From positions 1-49,421 of the forward strand of contig CAZFLM010000053.1 of NCBI GenBank assembly GCA_964519955.1: a stretch of 49,421 nt of DNA. The letters are read 5' to 3'. How positions within the stretch are numbered: the stretch's first letter is position 1; each line of letters begins with the position of its first letter. Of this stretch, positions 1 through 8,825 are shown in pieces. Below the pieces are notes generated by a model, which searched no databases, was not told the DNA's origin, and worked only from the letters and a program-made list of their open reading frames with translations. Both the position numbers and the translations under genes were made by a program. The stretch comes from CAZFLM01 sp964519955. GTDB lineage: Bacteria > Armatimonadota > Chthonomonadetes > Chthonomonadales > CAJBBX01.

Positions 1-1
1 C

Positions 2-406
2 CGCTTCTTCCGCCCGCGCATTCGGCGGTTCATCGACCTCGCCCACGAGTTCGGCGCGAAGGCGATGCTGCATAGCTGCGGCAGCACGCGCAAGCTCCAG
101 CCGCGCCTCATCCAGATGGGCCTCGACATCCTGGACGCGATGCAGCCCGAGCCGGTGGGCCAGGACCCGGACGAGCTGAAGGCGGAGAGCGGCCCCTACC
201 TCACGTTCTGCGGCCTCATGAGCACCCAGCAGACGCTGCCATTCGGCACGGCGGAGGACTGCCGACGCGAGGCCGAGCACCGAGTGAACGTGATCGGCAA
301 GGGCGGCGGCTACATCTTCGCGCCGGCGCACTGCATCCAGCCGGACACGCCGGTGGACAACGTGATCGCCGCCTACGAGGTCGCGCTGGGCCACCCATTG
401 GCGTGA
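2..406 (+). CDS. C-terminal part of a URO-D/MtaA-superfamily protein (5' end outside window)
   Basis: This frame is open from the window edge to the stop at 406 and gives about 134 residues. The fragment contains LHSCGS, the His-x-Cys type zinc site seen in the MtaA-like (corrinoid methyltransferase) branch of the uroporphyrinogen decarboxylase fold, followed by a strand-helix pattern ending in GGGYIFAPAHCIQPDTP, which closes the barrel in this family. The Cys of HSCG argues for a cobalamin or methyl-transfer type enzyme rather than haem synthesis; that is inference from the family. The same layout recurs in the full-length gene at 45999-47075. The N-terminal two thirds is not visible, so substrate cannot be judged. 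Confidence 0.85.
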   Translation, partial: RFFRPRIRRFIDLAHEFGAKAMLHSCGSTRKLQPRLIQMGLDILDAMQPEPVGQDPDELKAESGPYLTFCGLMSTQQTLPFGTAEDCRREAEHRVNVIGKGGGYIFAPAHCIQPDTPVDNVIAAYEVALGHPLA

Positions 407-432
407 CGATACCGGTTTTTGGCCAACTCGGT

Positions 433-462
433 TTGACTTGGCGCGCCGCGGCTCGGTATAAT
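433..462 (+). promoter_or_regulatory. Sigma-A type promoter of tRNA-Lys
   Basis: TTGACT at 433-438 and a perfect TATAAT at 457-462 are separated by 18 bases. The predicted transcription start near 469 lies about five bases before the mature tRNA begins, as expected for a dedicated tRNA promoter with a very short 5' leader. Confidence 0.85.
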
Positions 463-473
463 ACGTCGCGCAC

Positions 474-549
<76 letters not shown>

Positions 550-556
550 GTGCTTC

Positions 557-593
557 AGACGCGCGTGAGAGCCCTCCGCTCTTGCGCGCGTCT
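557..593. terminator. Hairpin after tRNA-Lys, possible terminator
   Basis: AGACGCGCG (557-565) pairs with CGCGCGTCT (585-593). An inner AGAG/CTCT pair follows a two-base mismatch, and the loop is about seven bases. It starts eight bases after the tRNA CCA and sits between the tRNA and the convergent efflux operon, so it could serve both. There is no clear T-run after it, which lowers confidence in intrinsic termination. Confidence 0.45.
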
Positions 594-676
594 TGCTTCG
601 CCGCCCAGCGTGCGCAAGGGCGCCGCCCGCTTCAGGCAGCGCCCCCGCGCTCCGGCTCCAAGCCGCTCTCCCCGCG

Positions 677-2254
677 TCAGTGCACCCCGACCGCCGAGCC
701 CCCGGACGAGCGCTTGCTGCTGAACATGAGCAGCAGCGGCAGCGCGATGACGAACGCGATACCGATGGCCATGAACGCGTTCTCGAATGCCTTCACGTAC
801 GCCTGCGCCTGCACGGACTTGTCGACCAGCGCGTAGACCTGCCACTTGGTGGTCGCTGCCGTGGACACACGTGTGGCCAGGAGCGCCTGAGCCTGGTGCA
901 TCTGGGCGACCGCAGACGGGTCGTAGGCCGTGACGTGCTCGACGAGTGCCGCCCGGTGCATGGCGCACCGCTGGTCGAGGAAGGTGGACAGGAACGCGAT
1001 GCCCGCGCTGCCGCCCCACTGGCGCATGAGGTTGAAGAGGCCCGATCCGTCCGCCATCTCCTTGCCCTTCAGGTCGCCCAGCGAGGCGAGCGAGACGGGC
1101 ACGAACAGGAGGCCCAGCGAGAGTCCCCGCAGGATGTAGGGCAGCAGCAGGTGCTCCGGCCCCGTGTCGAGCGTCACCTGGCCGAACAGGAACATCGCCG
1201 CCGCGAAGCCGACCGTTCCCAGCGCGACCAGGTTGCGGGCCACGCACAGCGCCACCAGCGCGCCGACGATGCCCATCGACACGACCGACGCGACGCCGTC
1301 CGGGATCATCATGATGCCCGCCTGCATGGCGGAGTAGCCGCGCACGTTCTGCAGGAACACGGGCAGGATGAAGAGGCTTCCGTAGATGCCGAAGCCCATC
1401 ACCGCCTGGTAGATGGTGCCCGCCAGCAACTGCCGGTGGCGCAGGACCCGCAGGTTCACGGCCGGATTGGGGATGCGCATCTCCCAGAGCACGAACAGCA
1501 CCAGGCCGATCACCGACGCGAGCGTGAGCCACTGGATCATGGCGGACTGGAACCAGTCCTCGCGGTGGCCGCGCTCCAGCACGACCTGCAGGCAGCCGAC
1601 GCCGATGGCCAGCAGCCCGATGCCGACCAGGTCCACCTTCGCCGAGCGCGCCTCCGGGTCGATCGACTTGTGCATGTAGAGCATCGTGAGGATGGCCGCC
1701 GGCACGCCGATCGGGATGTTGATGAAGAAGATCCACGGCCACGAGTAGTTGTCCGTGATCCACCCGCCGAGCGTCGGCCCGGCCGTCGGCCCCATCATCA
1801 CGCCGATGCCGAAGATGGCCGCGACCATGCCCTCCTGCTTCTTCGGGAAGATCTGCAGCAGCGCGGCCATCGCCGTCGACAGGAGCGCCGCGCCGCCGGC
1901 CCCCTGAACGATGCGCCAGAACACGAGCGCGTTGAGCGTGTGCGACATGCCGCACATGAACGACGCGACCGTGAAGACCGCGATCGACCCCGCCAGGTAG
2001 TCGCGGCGGCCCAGGTAGGCGGAGAGCCACCCCGAGAGCGGGAGCACAATCACGTTCGCGATGATGTAGCCGGTGGAGACCCAGTTCACCTGGTCCAGCG
2101 TGGCGCCCAGGTTGCCCATCATCGACGGCATCGCCACGTTGACGATGCTGACGTCGAGCGTCTCCAGGATCGTCCCCAGCATGAGCGCGAACAGGATGAT
2201 CCACCGCGCGAGCGGGGTGTACTGGGCGCTCTGGTCGGCAGTGTTCTCGGCCAT
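677..2254 (-). CDS. emrB: DHA2-family MFS drug efflux permease (EmrB/QacA type)
   Basis: The 525-residue length and hydrophobic pattern match the 14-helix DHA2 branch of the major facilitator superfamily. The N-terminal helix contains LETLDVSIVNVAMPSM, the motif D1 region typical of EmrB/QacA. Motif C is visible as GVMMGPTAGPTLGG around residues 150-165, followed by NYSWPWIFFINIPIG. It would use the proton gradient to expel drugs or other toxic compounds with the adaptor encoded just upstream. The start lies only eight bases after the adaptor stop and has no strong Shine-Dalgarno, which fits translational coupling. The C-terminus ends in a last helix and a short basic tail. Substrate cannot be inferred. 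Confidence 0.95.
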   Translation of the reverse strand: MAENTADQSAQYTPLARWIILFALMLGTILETLDVSIVNVAMPSMMGNLGATLDQVNWVSTGYIIANVIVLPLSGWLSAYLGRRDYLAGSIAVFTVASFMCGMSHTLNALVFWRIVQGAGGAALLSTAMAALLQIFPKKQEGMVAAIFGIGVMMGPTAGPTLGGWITDNYSWPWIFFINIPIGVPAAILTMLYMHKSIDPEARSAKVDLVGIGLLAIGVGCLQVVLERGHREDWFQSAMIQWLTLASVIGLVLFVLWEMRIPNPAVNLRVLRHRQLLAGTIYQAVMGFGIYGSLFILPVFLQNVRGYSAMQAGIMMIPDGVASVVSMGIVGALVALCVARNLVALGTVGFAAAMFLFGQVTLDTGPEHLLLPYILRGLSLGLLFVPVSLASLGDLKGKEMADGSGLFNLMRQWGGSAGIAFLSTFLDQRCAMHRAALVEHVTAYDPSAVAQMHQAQALLATRVSTAATTKWQVYALVDKSVQAQAYVKAFENAFMAIGIAFVIALPLLLMFSSKRSSGGSAVGVH

Positions 2255-2262
2255 CGCGGTGC

Positions 2263-3849
2263 CTACTTCGTCTCGATCGTCGCCACGACGGACATGCCCG
2301 CTCGCAGCCGGTCGGCGTCGGCCTGCCCCGGCTCGATGGCGATCTTCACGGGGATGCGCTGCACGACCTTGGTGAAGTTGCCCGTGGCGTTGTCCGGCGG
2401 CAGGAGCGCGAAGGTGGCGCCCGTCGCGGCGGCCAGGCTGTCGACATGCCCCTTGAACTTGCGGCCCGGCAGCCCGTCCACCTCGATGTCAGCCTGCTGC
2501 CCCGGGCGGACGGAGGCGAGCTGAGTCTCCTTGTAGTTTGCGACCACCCAGCACGGCTTGTCCGGCACGAGGGCCATCAGCGGCGTGCCGGGCTGCACCA
2601 GCGCCCCAACCTCGACCGTCTTCTTGCTGATGCGGCCTGCCTGGGGCGCATAGATGCGCGTGTAGCCGAGCTGGATGCGGGCGGCGTCGAGCGCGGCGCG
2701 TGCCTGGGCGATCTTGGCGCCGGCCTGGGCCTGCGCGCTGCGGCTGACGTCCACCTGGCGCGGGGCGGTGCGCGCCTGGGCCAGCAGACCGGCGGCCTGC
2801 TCGCGCTTGGCGCGAGCCTGGCTCACGACCTGGTTGGCGGCGCGCGTTGCCGCCTCGGTCTGCCGAATGCCGGCCTGCGCGGCCTTCACCTGCTCCTGGG
2901 CCGCCGCAAGCTGCGCCCTGGCCTGAGCGACTGCGGCGTCGGCCGAAACCTGCGCCTCCCTGGCGGCGCTCAACTCGGCGGTTCGCGCGGCGATGCCGGC
3001 CTTCGCCTGGGAGGCCTGCTGGCGCGCGACCTCGAGGGCGGCCCTGGTCGAGCGCTCGGCCGCTTCCGCCTGGTCGGACACCTGCTCGCTGATCGCGCCG
3101 TCCTTCAGCAGCTTCTCGACGCGGCGGGCGTCCCGCGAGGCCTTGTCGTACGCGGCGGTGGCAGAGTCGATGGCGGCCTCTGCCGCGTGCGCCCCGGCCT
3201 GCGCCGTCTCCACCTGTGCCTGCGCGGCGGCCACGCCGTCCTCGGCGCGCTTCTTGCCGGCAACCGCCGCATCGACGGCCCCCTTGGCGGTCATCACGCT
3301 GGCCTCGGCGGCCCGGGTCGTCGCCTTGGAGGTCGCCACGGCAGCCTGAGCGCGTGCGAGGTCGGCCTGCGACGTCGCGATCGCGCTGATGCTCTGGTCC
3401 AGGCCGCCCTGGGCCTGCGCCACGACGGCTTCGCCCGTCTCCTGCGTCAACGACACGCTCACGCCCGCTCCGCGTGCCTGGGCCATCGCGGCGGCGAGAT
3501 CCGCCTCGCGCTGCTGCACGGTGGCCCGGTACGTCGCGTCATCGAGCACCACGATCAGTTGGCCCGGCTTCACGGTCTGGTTATCCTCTACCAAGACCTG
3601 GGCCACGGTTCCGCTGACCTGCGGCGCGATCTGCACCACGTCGTTCGCCACCTGGGCGTTGTCCGTGCTGACGTGGCAGGAAGCGTATTGCATGTACCGG
3701 TAGCCGTAGGCGCCCCCGCCGACGAGGACCAGGAGGACGACGAGCAGCAGGACGATGCGCCCGGCCTTCCCGTTGGAGGGCTTGCTCGCTGCGGCGGCCG
3801 GTGCGTTGTCTGCGTTCGCGCTGGGGTTCGATCTCGGCTCTTCGGCCAT
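2263..3849 (-). CDS. emrA: HlyD/EmrA-family membrane fusion protein with extended coiled coil
   Basis: This is the periplasmic adaptor partner of the adjacent permease. After a Pro/Ala-rich cytoplasmic tail, a single membrane anchor spans about residues 30-50. Next come a biotinyl-lipoyl half-motif (VAQVLVEDNQTVKPGQLIVVLDD), a very long Ala/Gln/Glu-rich helical region of roughly 280 residues, the second half-motif (YTRIYAPQAGRISKKTVEVGALVQPG) and a beta-barrel domain. The protein is 528 residues, while EmrA is near 390; the extra length lies in the coiled-coil hairpin. The start at 3849 is chosen because GAGGAGA lies seven bases upstream; the frame is open further upstream, but that part is antisense to tetR DNA. 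It is second in tetR-emrA-emrB. Confidence 0.93.
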   Translation of the reverse strand: MAEEPRSNPSANADNAPAAAASKPSNGKAGRIVLLLVVLLVLVGGGAYGYRYMQYASCHVSTDNAQVANDVVQIAPQVSGTVAQVLVEDNQTVKPGQLIVVLDDATYRATVQQREADLAAAMAQARGAGVSVSLTQETGEAVVAQAQGGLDQSISAIATSQADLARAQAAVATSKATTRAAEASVMTAKGAVDAAVAGKKRAEDGVAAAQAQVETAQAGAHAAEAAIDSATAAYDKASRDARRVEKLLKDGAISEQVSDQAEAAERSTRAALEVARQQASQAKAGIAARTAELSAAREAQVSADAAVAQARAQLAAAQEQVKAAQAGIRQTEAATRAANQVVSQARAKREQAAGLLAQARTAPRQVDVSRSAQAQAGAKIAQARAALDAARIQLGYTRIYAPQAGRISKKTVEVGALVQPGTPLMALVPDKPCWVVANYKETQLASVRPGQQADIEVDGLPGRKFKGHVDSLAAATGATFALLPPDNATGNFTKVVQRIPVKIAIEPGQADADRLRAGMSVVATIETK

Positions 3850-3914
3850 GGCACTTCTCCTCGGTATCTGTGAGTCTACGTCTCGATATCGTGTGCGCCG
3901 ATTCGACGGCGTGT

Positions 3915-4520
3915 TCAGCAGCCGCGGCGCAGGCCCGCCACCAGGATGGCGGACACCGCGTCGATCCGCGCAGCCACGGCATCGCGATCCCTGGACTGCT
4001 TCGGCGTCAGGTGGTACGGCATCTGCGAGTTCGACGCCCAGACGAGCGCTTGCGAGGCAAGCGCGGGCGCGTCGCACACCAGCTCATCGCGCTCGATGCC
4101 GGCACGGATGACCCGCTCCAGTATGGCGGCTTCCGCGGCATCGTACGGCTCCCGACGCGCCATCACGACGTGCCAGATATCGCGGAACAGCTCGTCGATG
4201 GTCCGCAGCGCGCTCTCGAACTGGTCGTACATGAACATCACGCGAGTGCGCAGCATCTGCTCGATGCGGGCGGGCGCGGGAACGTCGCGCGCGGCGATCG
4301 CCTCCAGCTCCGCGCACAGCCGCCGGTGCATCCGCTCCCCAACCGACAGCGCGACATCTTCCTTGCTGCGGAAGTAGAGGTAGATCGTACCCTTCCCGAT
4401 GCCTGCCTCACGCGCCAGATCGTCCATCGTCGTCTTGCGGTAGCCGAACCGATCCAGGAGCCGCTTGGCGGCGTCCAGGATGGTCTCGCGCATGTCCTCT
4501 CGTTCGGCGGTCGTGAGCAT
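3915..4520 (-). CDS. TetR-family transcriptional regulator of the efflux operon
   Basis: This 201-residue protein has a classic N-terminal TetR DNA-binding domain: RETILDAAKRLLDRFGYRKT then TMDDLAREAGIGKGTIYLYF as the helix-turn-helix and its following helix (about residues 11-50). The remaining all-helical region is the ligand and dimer domain, too divergent to assign a ligand. It is the first gene of the minus-strand efflux operon, 65 bases ahead of emrA, so it probably represses itself and the pump. A GGAG lies upstream of the ATG at 4520; an in-frame ATG nine codons downstream (4493) is a possible alternative. Confidence 0.93.
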   Translation of the reverse strand: MLTTAEREDMRETILDAAKRLLDRFGYRKTTMDDLAREAGIGKGTIYLYFRSKEDVALSVGERMHRRLCAELEAIAARDVPAPARIEQMLRTRVMFMYDQFESALRTIDELFRDIWHVVMARREPYDAAEAAILERVIRAGIERDELVCDAPALASQALVWASNSQMPYHLTPKQSRDRDAVAARIDAVSAILVAGLRRGC

Positions 4521-4533
4521 CGCTGTAACTCCA

Positions 4534-4582
4534 ACTTCTGGCTTCTAGCTTCTGGCTTCTGACTTCTGACTTCTGACTTCTG
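4534..4582. repeat. Heptanucleotide tandem array, seven units of RCTTCTR
   Basis: Seven consecutive 7-bp units run without a gap: ACTTCTG, GCTTCTA, GCTTCTG twice, ACTTCTG three times. The array lies in the 5' leader of tetR and its last unit touches the candidate operator at 4581. The same unit recurs after purD (45942-45962), and a related one precedes mlaE. Confidence 0.9.
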
Positions 4583-4611
4583 ACCGAAATCGTATTCTGG
4601 TCATATTCTGG
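4581..4611 (-). promoter_or_regulatory. Candidate TetR operator: imperfect palindrome plus tandem 11-mer
   Basis: Bases 4581-4603 form TGACCGAAAT-CGT-ATTCTGGTCA, whose ten-base arms match at 8 of 10 positions. Overlapping it, TCGTATTCTGG (4590-4600) is immediately repeated as TCATATTCTGG (4601-4611). The site is 60-90 bases ahead of the tetR start, where an autoregulating TetR would bind. On the minus strand, TTGCAG and CAGAAT spaced by 17 bases just upstream could be the promoter, but the match is weak. Assignment to the neighbouring TetR is inference from position. Confidence 0.5.
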
Positions 4612-4804
4612 CATACGCCGCGAAGATCTGCAAGGGGTGTTGCGACTTGCACAACCCGAGGCCGGACGACGACGTGGCGGGTGCCCCGTCAGACTGTGTG
4701 AGGTATAAGCACAGACGGTGCGACCGGCGAGTACCCAAGCCGCGCAATGCGTCCATCGCAAGTACGAAGGTGTTCAGGCCTCCCTACGCCCAAGGAGCCA
4801 GCCA

Positions 4805-7027
4805 ATGCCCACCAGCGTCGAGCAGATCGGTCAGGCCATCCGGGCCCGGGCAGCAGCGCCGAAGCCCCCGAGCCCGAAGGCACGCAACCTGTCGCACGCG
4901 TTCTTCGACCTGTACGCCGACCTCCCGCTCCTGGAGCGTCATGCGCGGTCGCTGGCCTACGCGCTGGTGAACGAACCCGTCCGTATCTTCCCCGAAGAGC
5001 ACCTGGTCGGCACCCTCTACCAGGCCACCGAGGAGAGCGGATGCCCGCAGTGGGCGGGAGCCGCCTGCGACGCCCGATGGGCCCCGCTATCCGTGGTGCG
5101 CAACTCCGCCGAGCGGGTTGCCAGGCTCGTGCCGGAGGACGCTGAGCTGGTGGACCCCGCCGGCGGCGCCTTCCTCATCTCCGGCGGCGGGTGTCCGGGC
5201 CACATCGGCTGGGATTGGCGACGGATCGTGCTCCGCGGCGTCCTGGACATCATCGCCGAGTGCCGCGAGCGAGCGCGGTCGGCGGCCGGCGCAAGCGCCT
5301 ACCATGAAGCCTGCGCCATCGCGTGGCAGGCAGTTCTGGACTGGAACGACCGGCACGTCGCGGCCCTGGAGGCGCAACTTGCCGCAGCGAGCACGGCCGA
5401 TCGCGCGCACCTGGAACGGACGGTCGACATCTGCCGGCGGGTTCCCGCCTTGCCGGCCCGCGACTTCCGAGAGGCGGTGCAGGCGTTCCACTTCCAGCAT
5501 CTGGCGGTCATGTTCGAGAACCCATTCGGCGGCAACGGCCCGGGTCGCGTCGATCAGGTGCTGGGCCCCTACCTCGACCGGGATCTCGCGTCGGGGGCCA
5601 TCGCCTACGACGAGGCGAAGGGGCTGGTGACTGAGCTGCTGCTGAAGTTCCACGAGCGGCTGGCGCCGGCGGACGGCTGGGTCGAATCGGTGATGGTGGG
5701 CGGCATGGACAAGCGCGGCGAGTGGTCGGGCGGCGTCCTGTCCCAGCTCCTCGTCGAGTGCTTCATGGAGCTGGACCAGACGCATCCCGCGGTCTACATG
5801 CGGCTGGGGCGCGGCGCCCCCGAGGACTACGTCACGCTGGCCGCCCGCTACATGGTGGAGGGCCACAACCGGGCCCAGTTGCTGAACGACGACGCCATCG
5901 TGCCCGCGATGGTCGCCGTGGGTGTCGCGAGCGAGGACGCGGCGGACTATATGTGCGGCGGGTGCATGGAGATCAGCGCGCAGGCCTGCGCCAGCGACAT
6001 GCGCTTCACGCTGACGCACAGCATCCCCAAGGTTGTCGAGCTGCTGCTGACCGGCGGCGAGTGCCTCATCACGGGCTCTCGCCGGCCCGGCTTCGGCCGG
6101 GGACTCGCGGGCTACGACAGCTTCGATGCGCTCTACGCTGCCTTCGACGCCGAACTGGCCCGGGAAGCGGCCATCACGATCCGCAGGCTCGACATCTGGA
6201 GCGAGTGCTTCGCCGAATTCAGGCCGACGTTCCTCATCTCCAGCCTCGTGTCCGATTGCCTCGAGCGGGGCCTGGACATGCACGACGGCGGCGCCCGCTA
6301 CCATGACTACGGCGCCGCGCCGGTGGGCATCCCGAACGCGGCCGATGCGCTCTACGCGGTCGAGCAAGCCGTGTTCGTGGAGAGGCGCTGCGCGTCGACA
6401 GAGATGTTGGCGGCGCTGCGAGCGGACTTCGCGGGACACGAGGACCTGCGGCGGCGCCTGCTGCGCCTGCCCAAGTTCGGGCAGGGGCACCGCGAAGCCG
6501 ACGCCCTGGCGGCGCGCGTCCTGCGGTCGGTCTCCGAGGCCTACGGCTCCGTCCGCAGCCGGTTCGGCGGGCGGCTGACTCCCATGGTCTTCAACTTCGT
6601 GTGGACGCCGATGGTGGGCGGGGCCCTGGGCGCCTCCCCCGACGGCCGGAGGTCGGGCGCGGCGGTGGCACACGGCCTCACGCCCCAGTCGGTCGGCATG
6701 AGCCGCGGCCTCACCACCGCCATGAGCTCCTCGACCTCGCTGCCGCAGGAGGCCATCTCCGGAGGCGCCACCACCATGTGGGACATTGACCCCGAGTGGG
6801 CGACGGTCGACACCATGACCGCCATCGTCAAGGCGTTCCTCGCTCTCGGCGGCCAGATCATGCAGGGCAACACCATCTCGGTGGCCGATCTGGAGGCTGC
6901 CCTCGAACGGCCGGAGGCGTTCCCGAACCTGACGGTGCGTGTTGGCGGCTTCTCGGCCAGGTTCGTCGGACTCGACCGGGCCGTGCAGCAGGAGATCATC
7001 GCCCGGCACCGGCATCGCGGCATGTGA
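4805..7027 (+). CDS. Glycyl radical enzyme, pyruvate formate-lyase/diol dehydratase superfamily
   Basis: This 740-residue protein has the two signatures of a glycyl radical enzyme. The active-site loop has C384-G-G-C387-M-E389, resembling the GCxE pattern of dehydratase and lyase types rather than the adjacent Cys-Cys of true pyruvate formate-lyase. Near the C-terminus R712-V-G-G715-F-S-A is the glycyl radical loop, with Gly715 the predicted radical carrier 25 residues from the end. The start at 4805 follows AAGGAG by seven bases. The substrate is unknown; C-C, C-O or C-N bond cleavage are all possible. The radical would have to be installed by a radical-SAM activase, and none is encoded in this window. 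The gene diverges from the tetR operon. Confidence 0.88.
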   Translation: MPTSVEQIGQAIRARAAAPKPPSPKARNLSHAFFDLYADLPLLERHARSLAYALVNEPVRIFPEEHLVGTLYQATEESGCPQWAGAACDARWAPLSVVRNSAERVARLVPEDAELVDPAGGAFLISGGGCPGHIGWDWRRIVLRGVLDIIAECRERARSAAGASAYHEACAIAWQAVLDWNDRHVAALEAQLAAASTADRAHLERTVDICRRVPALPARDFREAVQAFHFQHLAVMFENPFGGNGPGRVDQVLGPYLDRDLASGAIAYDEAKGLVTELLLKFHERLAPADGWVESVMVGGMDKRGEWSGGVLSQLLVECFMELDQTHPAVYMRLGRGAPEDYVTLAARYMVEGHNRAQLLNDDAIVPAMVAVGVASEDAADYMCGGCMEISAQACASDMRFTLTHSIPKVVELLLTGGECLITGSRRPGFGRGLAGYDSFDALYAAFDAELAREAAITIRRLDIWSECFAEFRPTFLISSLVSDCLERGLDMHDGGARYHDYGAAPVGIPNAADALYAVEQAVFVERRCASTEMLAALRADFAGHEDLRRRLLRLPKFGQGHREADALAARVLRSVSEAYGSVRSRFGGRLTPMVFNFVWTPMVGGALGASPDGRRSGAAVAHGLTPQSVGMSRGLTTAMSSSTSLPQEAISGGATTMWDIDPEWATVDTMTAIVKAFLALGGQIMQGNTISVADLEAALERPEAFPNLTVRVGGFSARFVGLDRAVQQEIIARHRHRGM

Positions 7028-7122
7028 GACCGCCCCCACCCATCCAGCCGCGCGCCGCAGCGGAGTAACCCGCGATGCTGCCCCATCGTCCTATCTCCGT
7101 GATCCTCCTGGAGGTGCGCCCC

Positions 7123-8775
7123 ATGCGACCGGCTCGGCTGTGTGCCCTTGTCCTGGCTGTTCCTCTCCTCACCCTGTCGCCTGGCATCGCAGCAGGGCTA
7201 CAAGGCGGCTTCGGCGGTGGAGGAGGGCTGATACGCGAAACCGACCTGTTCACCACCACCATTGTGCTGACCCCGGGCGAGTCGGACCCGTGGCCGATCA
7301 AGGCCAAGGTGGGCGAGACGATCATCGCGACAGTTACCAGCACCGTGTTCGACCCCATGGTCGCGGTCATCGGCCCCGACGGCAAGACGATCGGCGAGAA
7401 CGACGACATCCGGCCGGGCGTCCAGGACTCGCTCCTGCTCTGCTACCTGCCCAAGGCGGAGACCTACAAGGTCATCGTGAAGTCGATGAAGTCGCGGGCG
7501 GGCGGGCAATACACGCTCACGATCCGCCGGTTCGTCGCCGTGCCGACGGCCATCGGGCAGCGGATGTCCAAGCGGTTCGGGGATGACGACGTGGTGTGGC
7601 ACCGGTTCGACCTGACGATGGGCCAGCCGGCCGTTGTCACGGTGCACGGTGGCAGCAACGATCCGGCGCTCACCATCTTCAAGCCGAGCGGGCAGGAGAT
7701 GGCCGACGTGGTGACGCGGGCGCGGCGCGGCCAGCGAGCCGTCTTCCGCGCCGAGACGAAGGGCACGTACTACGCCAGGATCGCCAACCGCGGCGGGGGC
7801 GGGTACGCGATAACGGTCGCCCTCGCCCGCGAGTTCAAGACGGCGATCGGCCAGCCGACCGGCGAGCGCAAGCTGGAGGAAGGCGGCCTGGACATCTGGC
7901 GCTTCGCGGGCAAGGCCGGCGACCTGGTGTCGGTCACGACCGGCGGCTCCGGCGGCCTCGACACCGCGATGGCCTTCCTCCCGCCGCCCACGAAGGAGGG
8001 CTCGGAGCCGATCGACCGCCCCAGCCGCGCCATCGTGGCCCTCCCGGCTGATCCCAAGATCGCCGGCAAGCAGATCGCGCTGCTGAACGAGACCGGCGAC
8101 TACGTGCTGTCCGTCTCGCACGACCTCGGCGTGGCGGCGCCGTACTCGCTGAGCGTCGAGCGCGTGGCACGAGCCTGGCCCGCCGGTCAGCCCGCCGCGG
8201 GGGAGCTGGAACTCGGGGCCAGCCACTACTGGGTCATCGAGGGCACGCCGGGCAAGGTGCTGCGCGTCCAGGGGGAGTCGCGCCAGTTCGACGCGGAGAT
8301 CGAGCTGTACGACCCGCGCGGATCGAGCCTGGGCTCAAACGACGACGGCGCGGGCGGGCGCTCGGCCCTGCTGACGGTGATGCTCACCGCGGCGGGGAAG
8401 CAGATCGTGCGGATGCACGCCCATGGAGACGGCGGCAGCGGGGCGTACAAGCTCACCTTGTTCCCCGACGTGGTGAAGCGCCTCGCGATCGGGCAGGCCG
8501 CCCAGGGCAAGGTCGGCGCGGAGGGCTCGGACATCTACTCGTTCACCGCGAAAGCGGGGCAGACCGTCGTCATCGCGGTGCGCTCGGCCGAGTTCTCGCC
8601 GACCGTTACCGTCTACGGACCCGACGGACTGACGCCGCCCATGGGCTCCGGCCCGCGCGACAGCACCGACAGCGTGCAGACCATGCGCTGCCCGCTCGAC
8701 GGCGTCTACACCGTCTGGGTCGTCGGCCGCGAGGGCAGCGGGTCCTACTCGGTGCGGGTCGTCGACGTGCCGTAG
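7123..8775 (+). CDS. Secreted protein with five PPC-like beta-sandwich repeats
   Basis: A signal peptide (MRPARLCALVLAVPLLTLSPGIAAG) is followed by about five repeats of roughly 100 residues, at about 40-140, 140-245, 245-355, 355-455 and 455-550. Each has the pre-peptidase C-terminal (PPC) pattern: a turn like DIYSFTAKAGQTVVIAV, then PxVTVYGPDG, then a closing GxYxVxV strand. PPC domains usually accompany secreted peptidases, but no peptidase domain is present, so this may be a surface or adhesion protein or an accessory factor. GGAGG precedes the ATG at 7123 by nine bases. It begins 95 bases after the glycyl radical enzyme gene. Confidence 0.8.
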   Translation: MRPARLCALVLAVPLLTLSPGIAAGLQGGFGGGGGLIRETDLFTTTIVLTPGESDPWPIKAKVGETIIATVTSTVFDPMVAVIGPDGKTIGENDDIRPGVQDSLLLCYLPKAETYKVIVKSMKSRAGGQYTLTIRRFVAVPTAIGQRMSKRFGDDDVVWHRFDLTMGQPAVVTVHGGSNDPALTIFKPSGQEMADVVTRARRGQRAVFRAETKGTYYARIANRGGGGYAITVALAREFKTAIGQPTGERKLEEGGLDIWRFAGKAGDLVSVTTGGSGGLDTAMAFLPPPTKEGSEPIDRPSRAIVALPADPKIAGKQIALLNETGDYVLSVSHDLGVAAPYSLSVERVARAWPAGQPAAGELELGASHYWVIEGTPGKVLRVQGESRQFDAEIELYDPRGSSLGSNDDGAGGRSALLTVMLTAAGKQIVRMHAHGDGGSGAYKLTLFPDVVKRLAIGQAAQGKVGAEGSDIYSFTAKAGQTVVIAVRSAEFSPTVTVYGPDGLTPPMGSGPRDSTDSVQTMRCPLDGVYTVWVVGREGSGSYSVRVVDVP

Positions 8776-8825
8776 AGCAGGCCGTCAGGGGGTAGGTGCG
8801 TGCGAGATGGCCGAGCCCGCCGCGC

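Noticed and set aside
2..406. True uroporphyrinogen decarboxylase (hemE)
   Set aside because: The HSCG zinc-type site belongs to the methyltransferase-like branch and the HemE substrate residues are not seen.
593..2524. 643-codon open frame on the plus strand over the efflux permease
   Set aside because: The minus-strand frame gives clear 14-helix permease motifs; the plus-strand product is charged low-complexity sequence.
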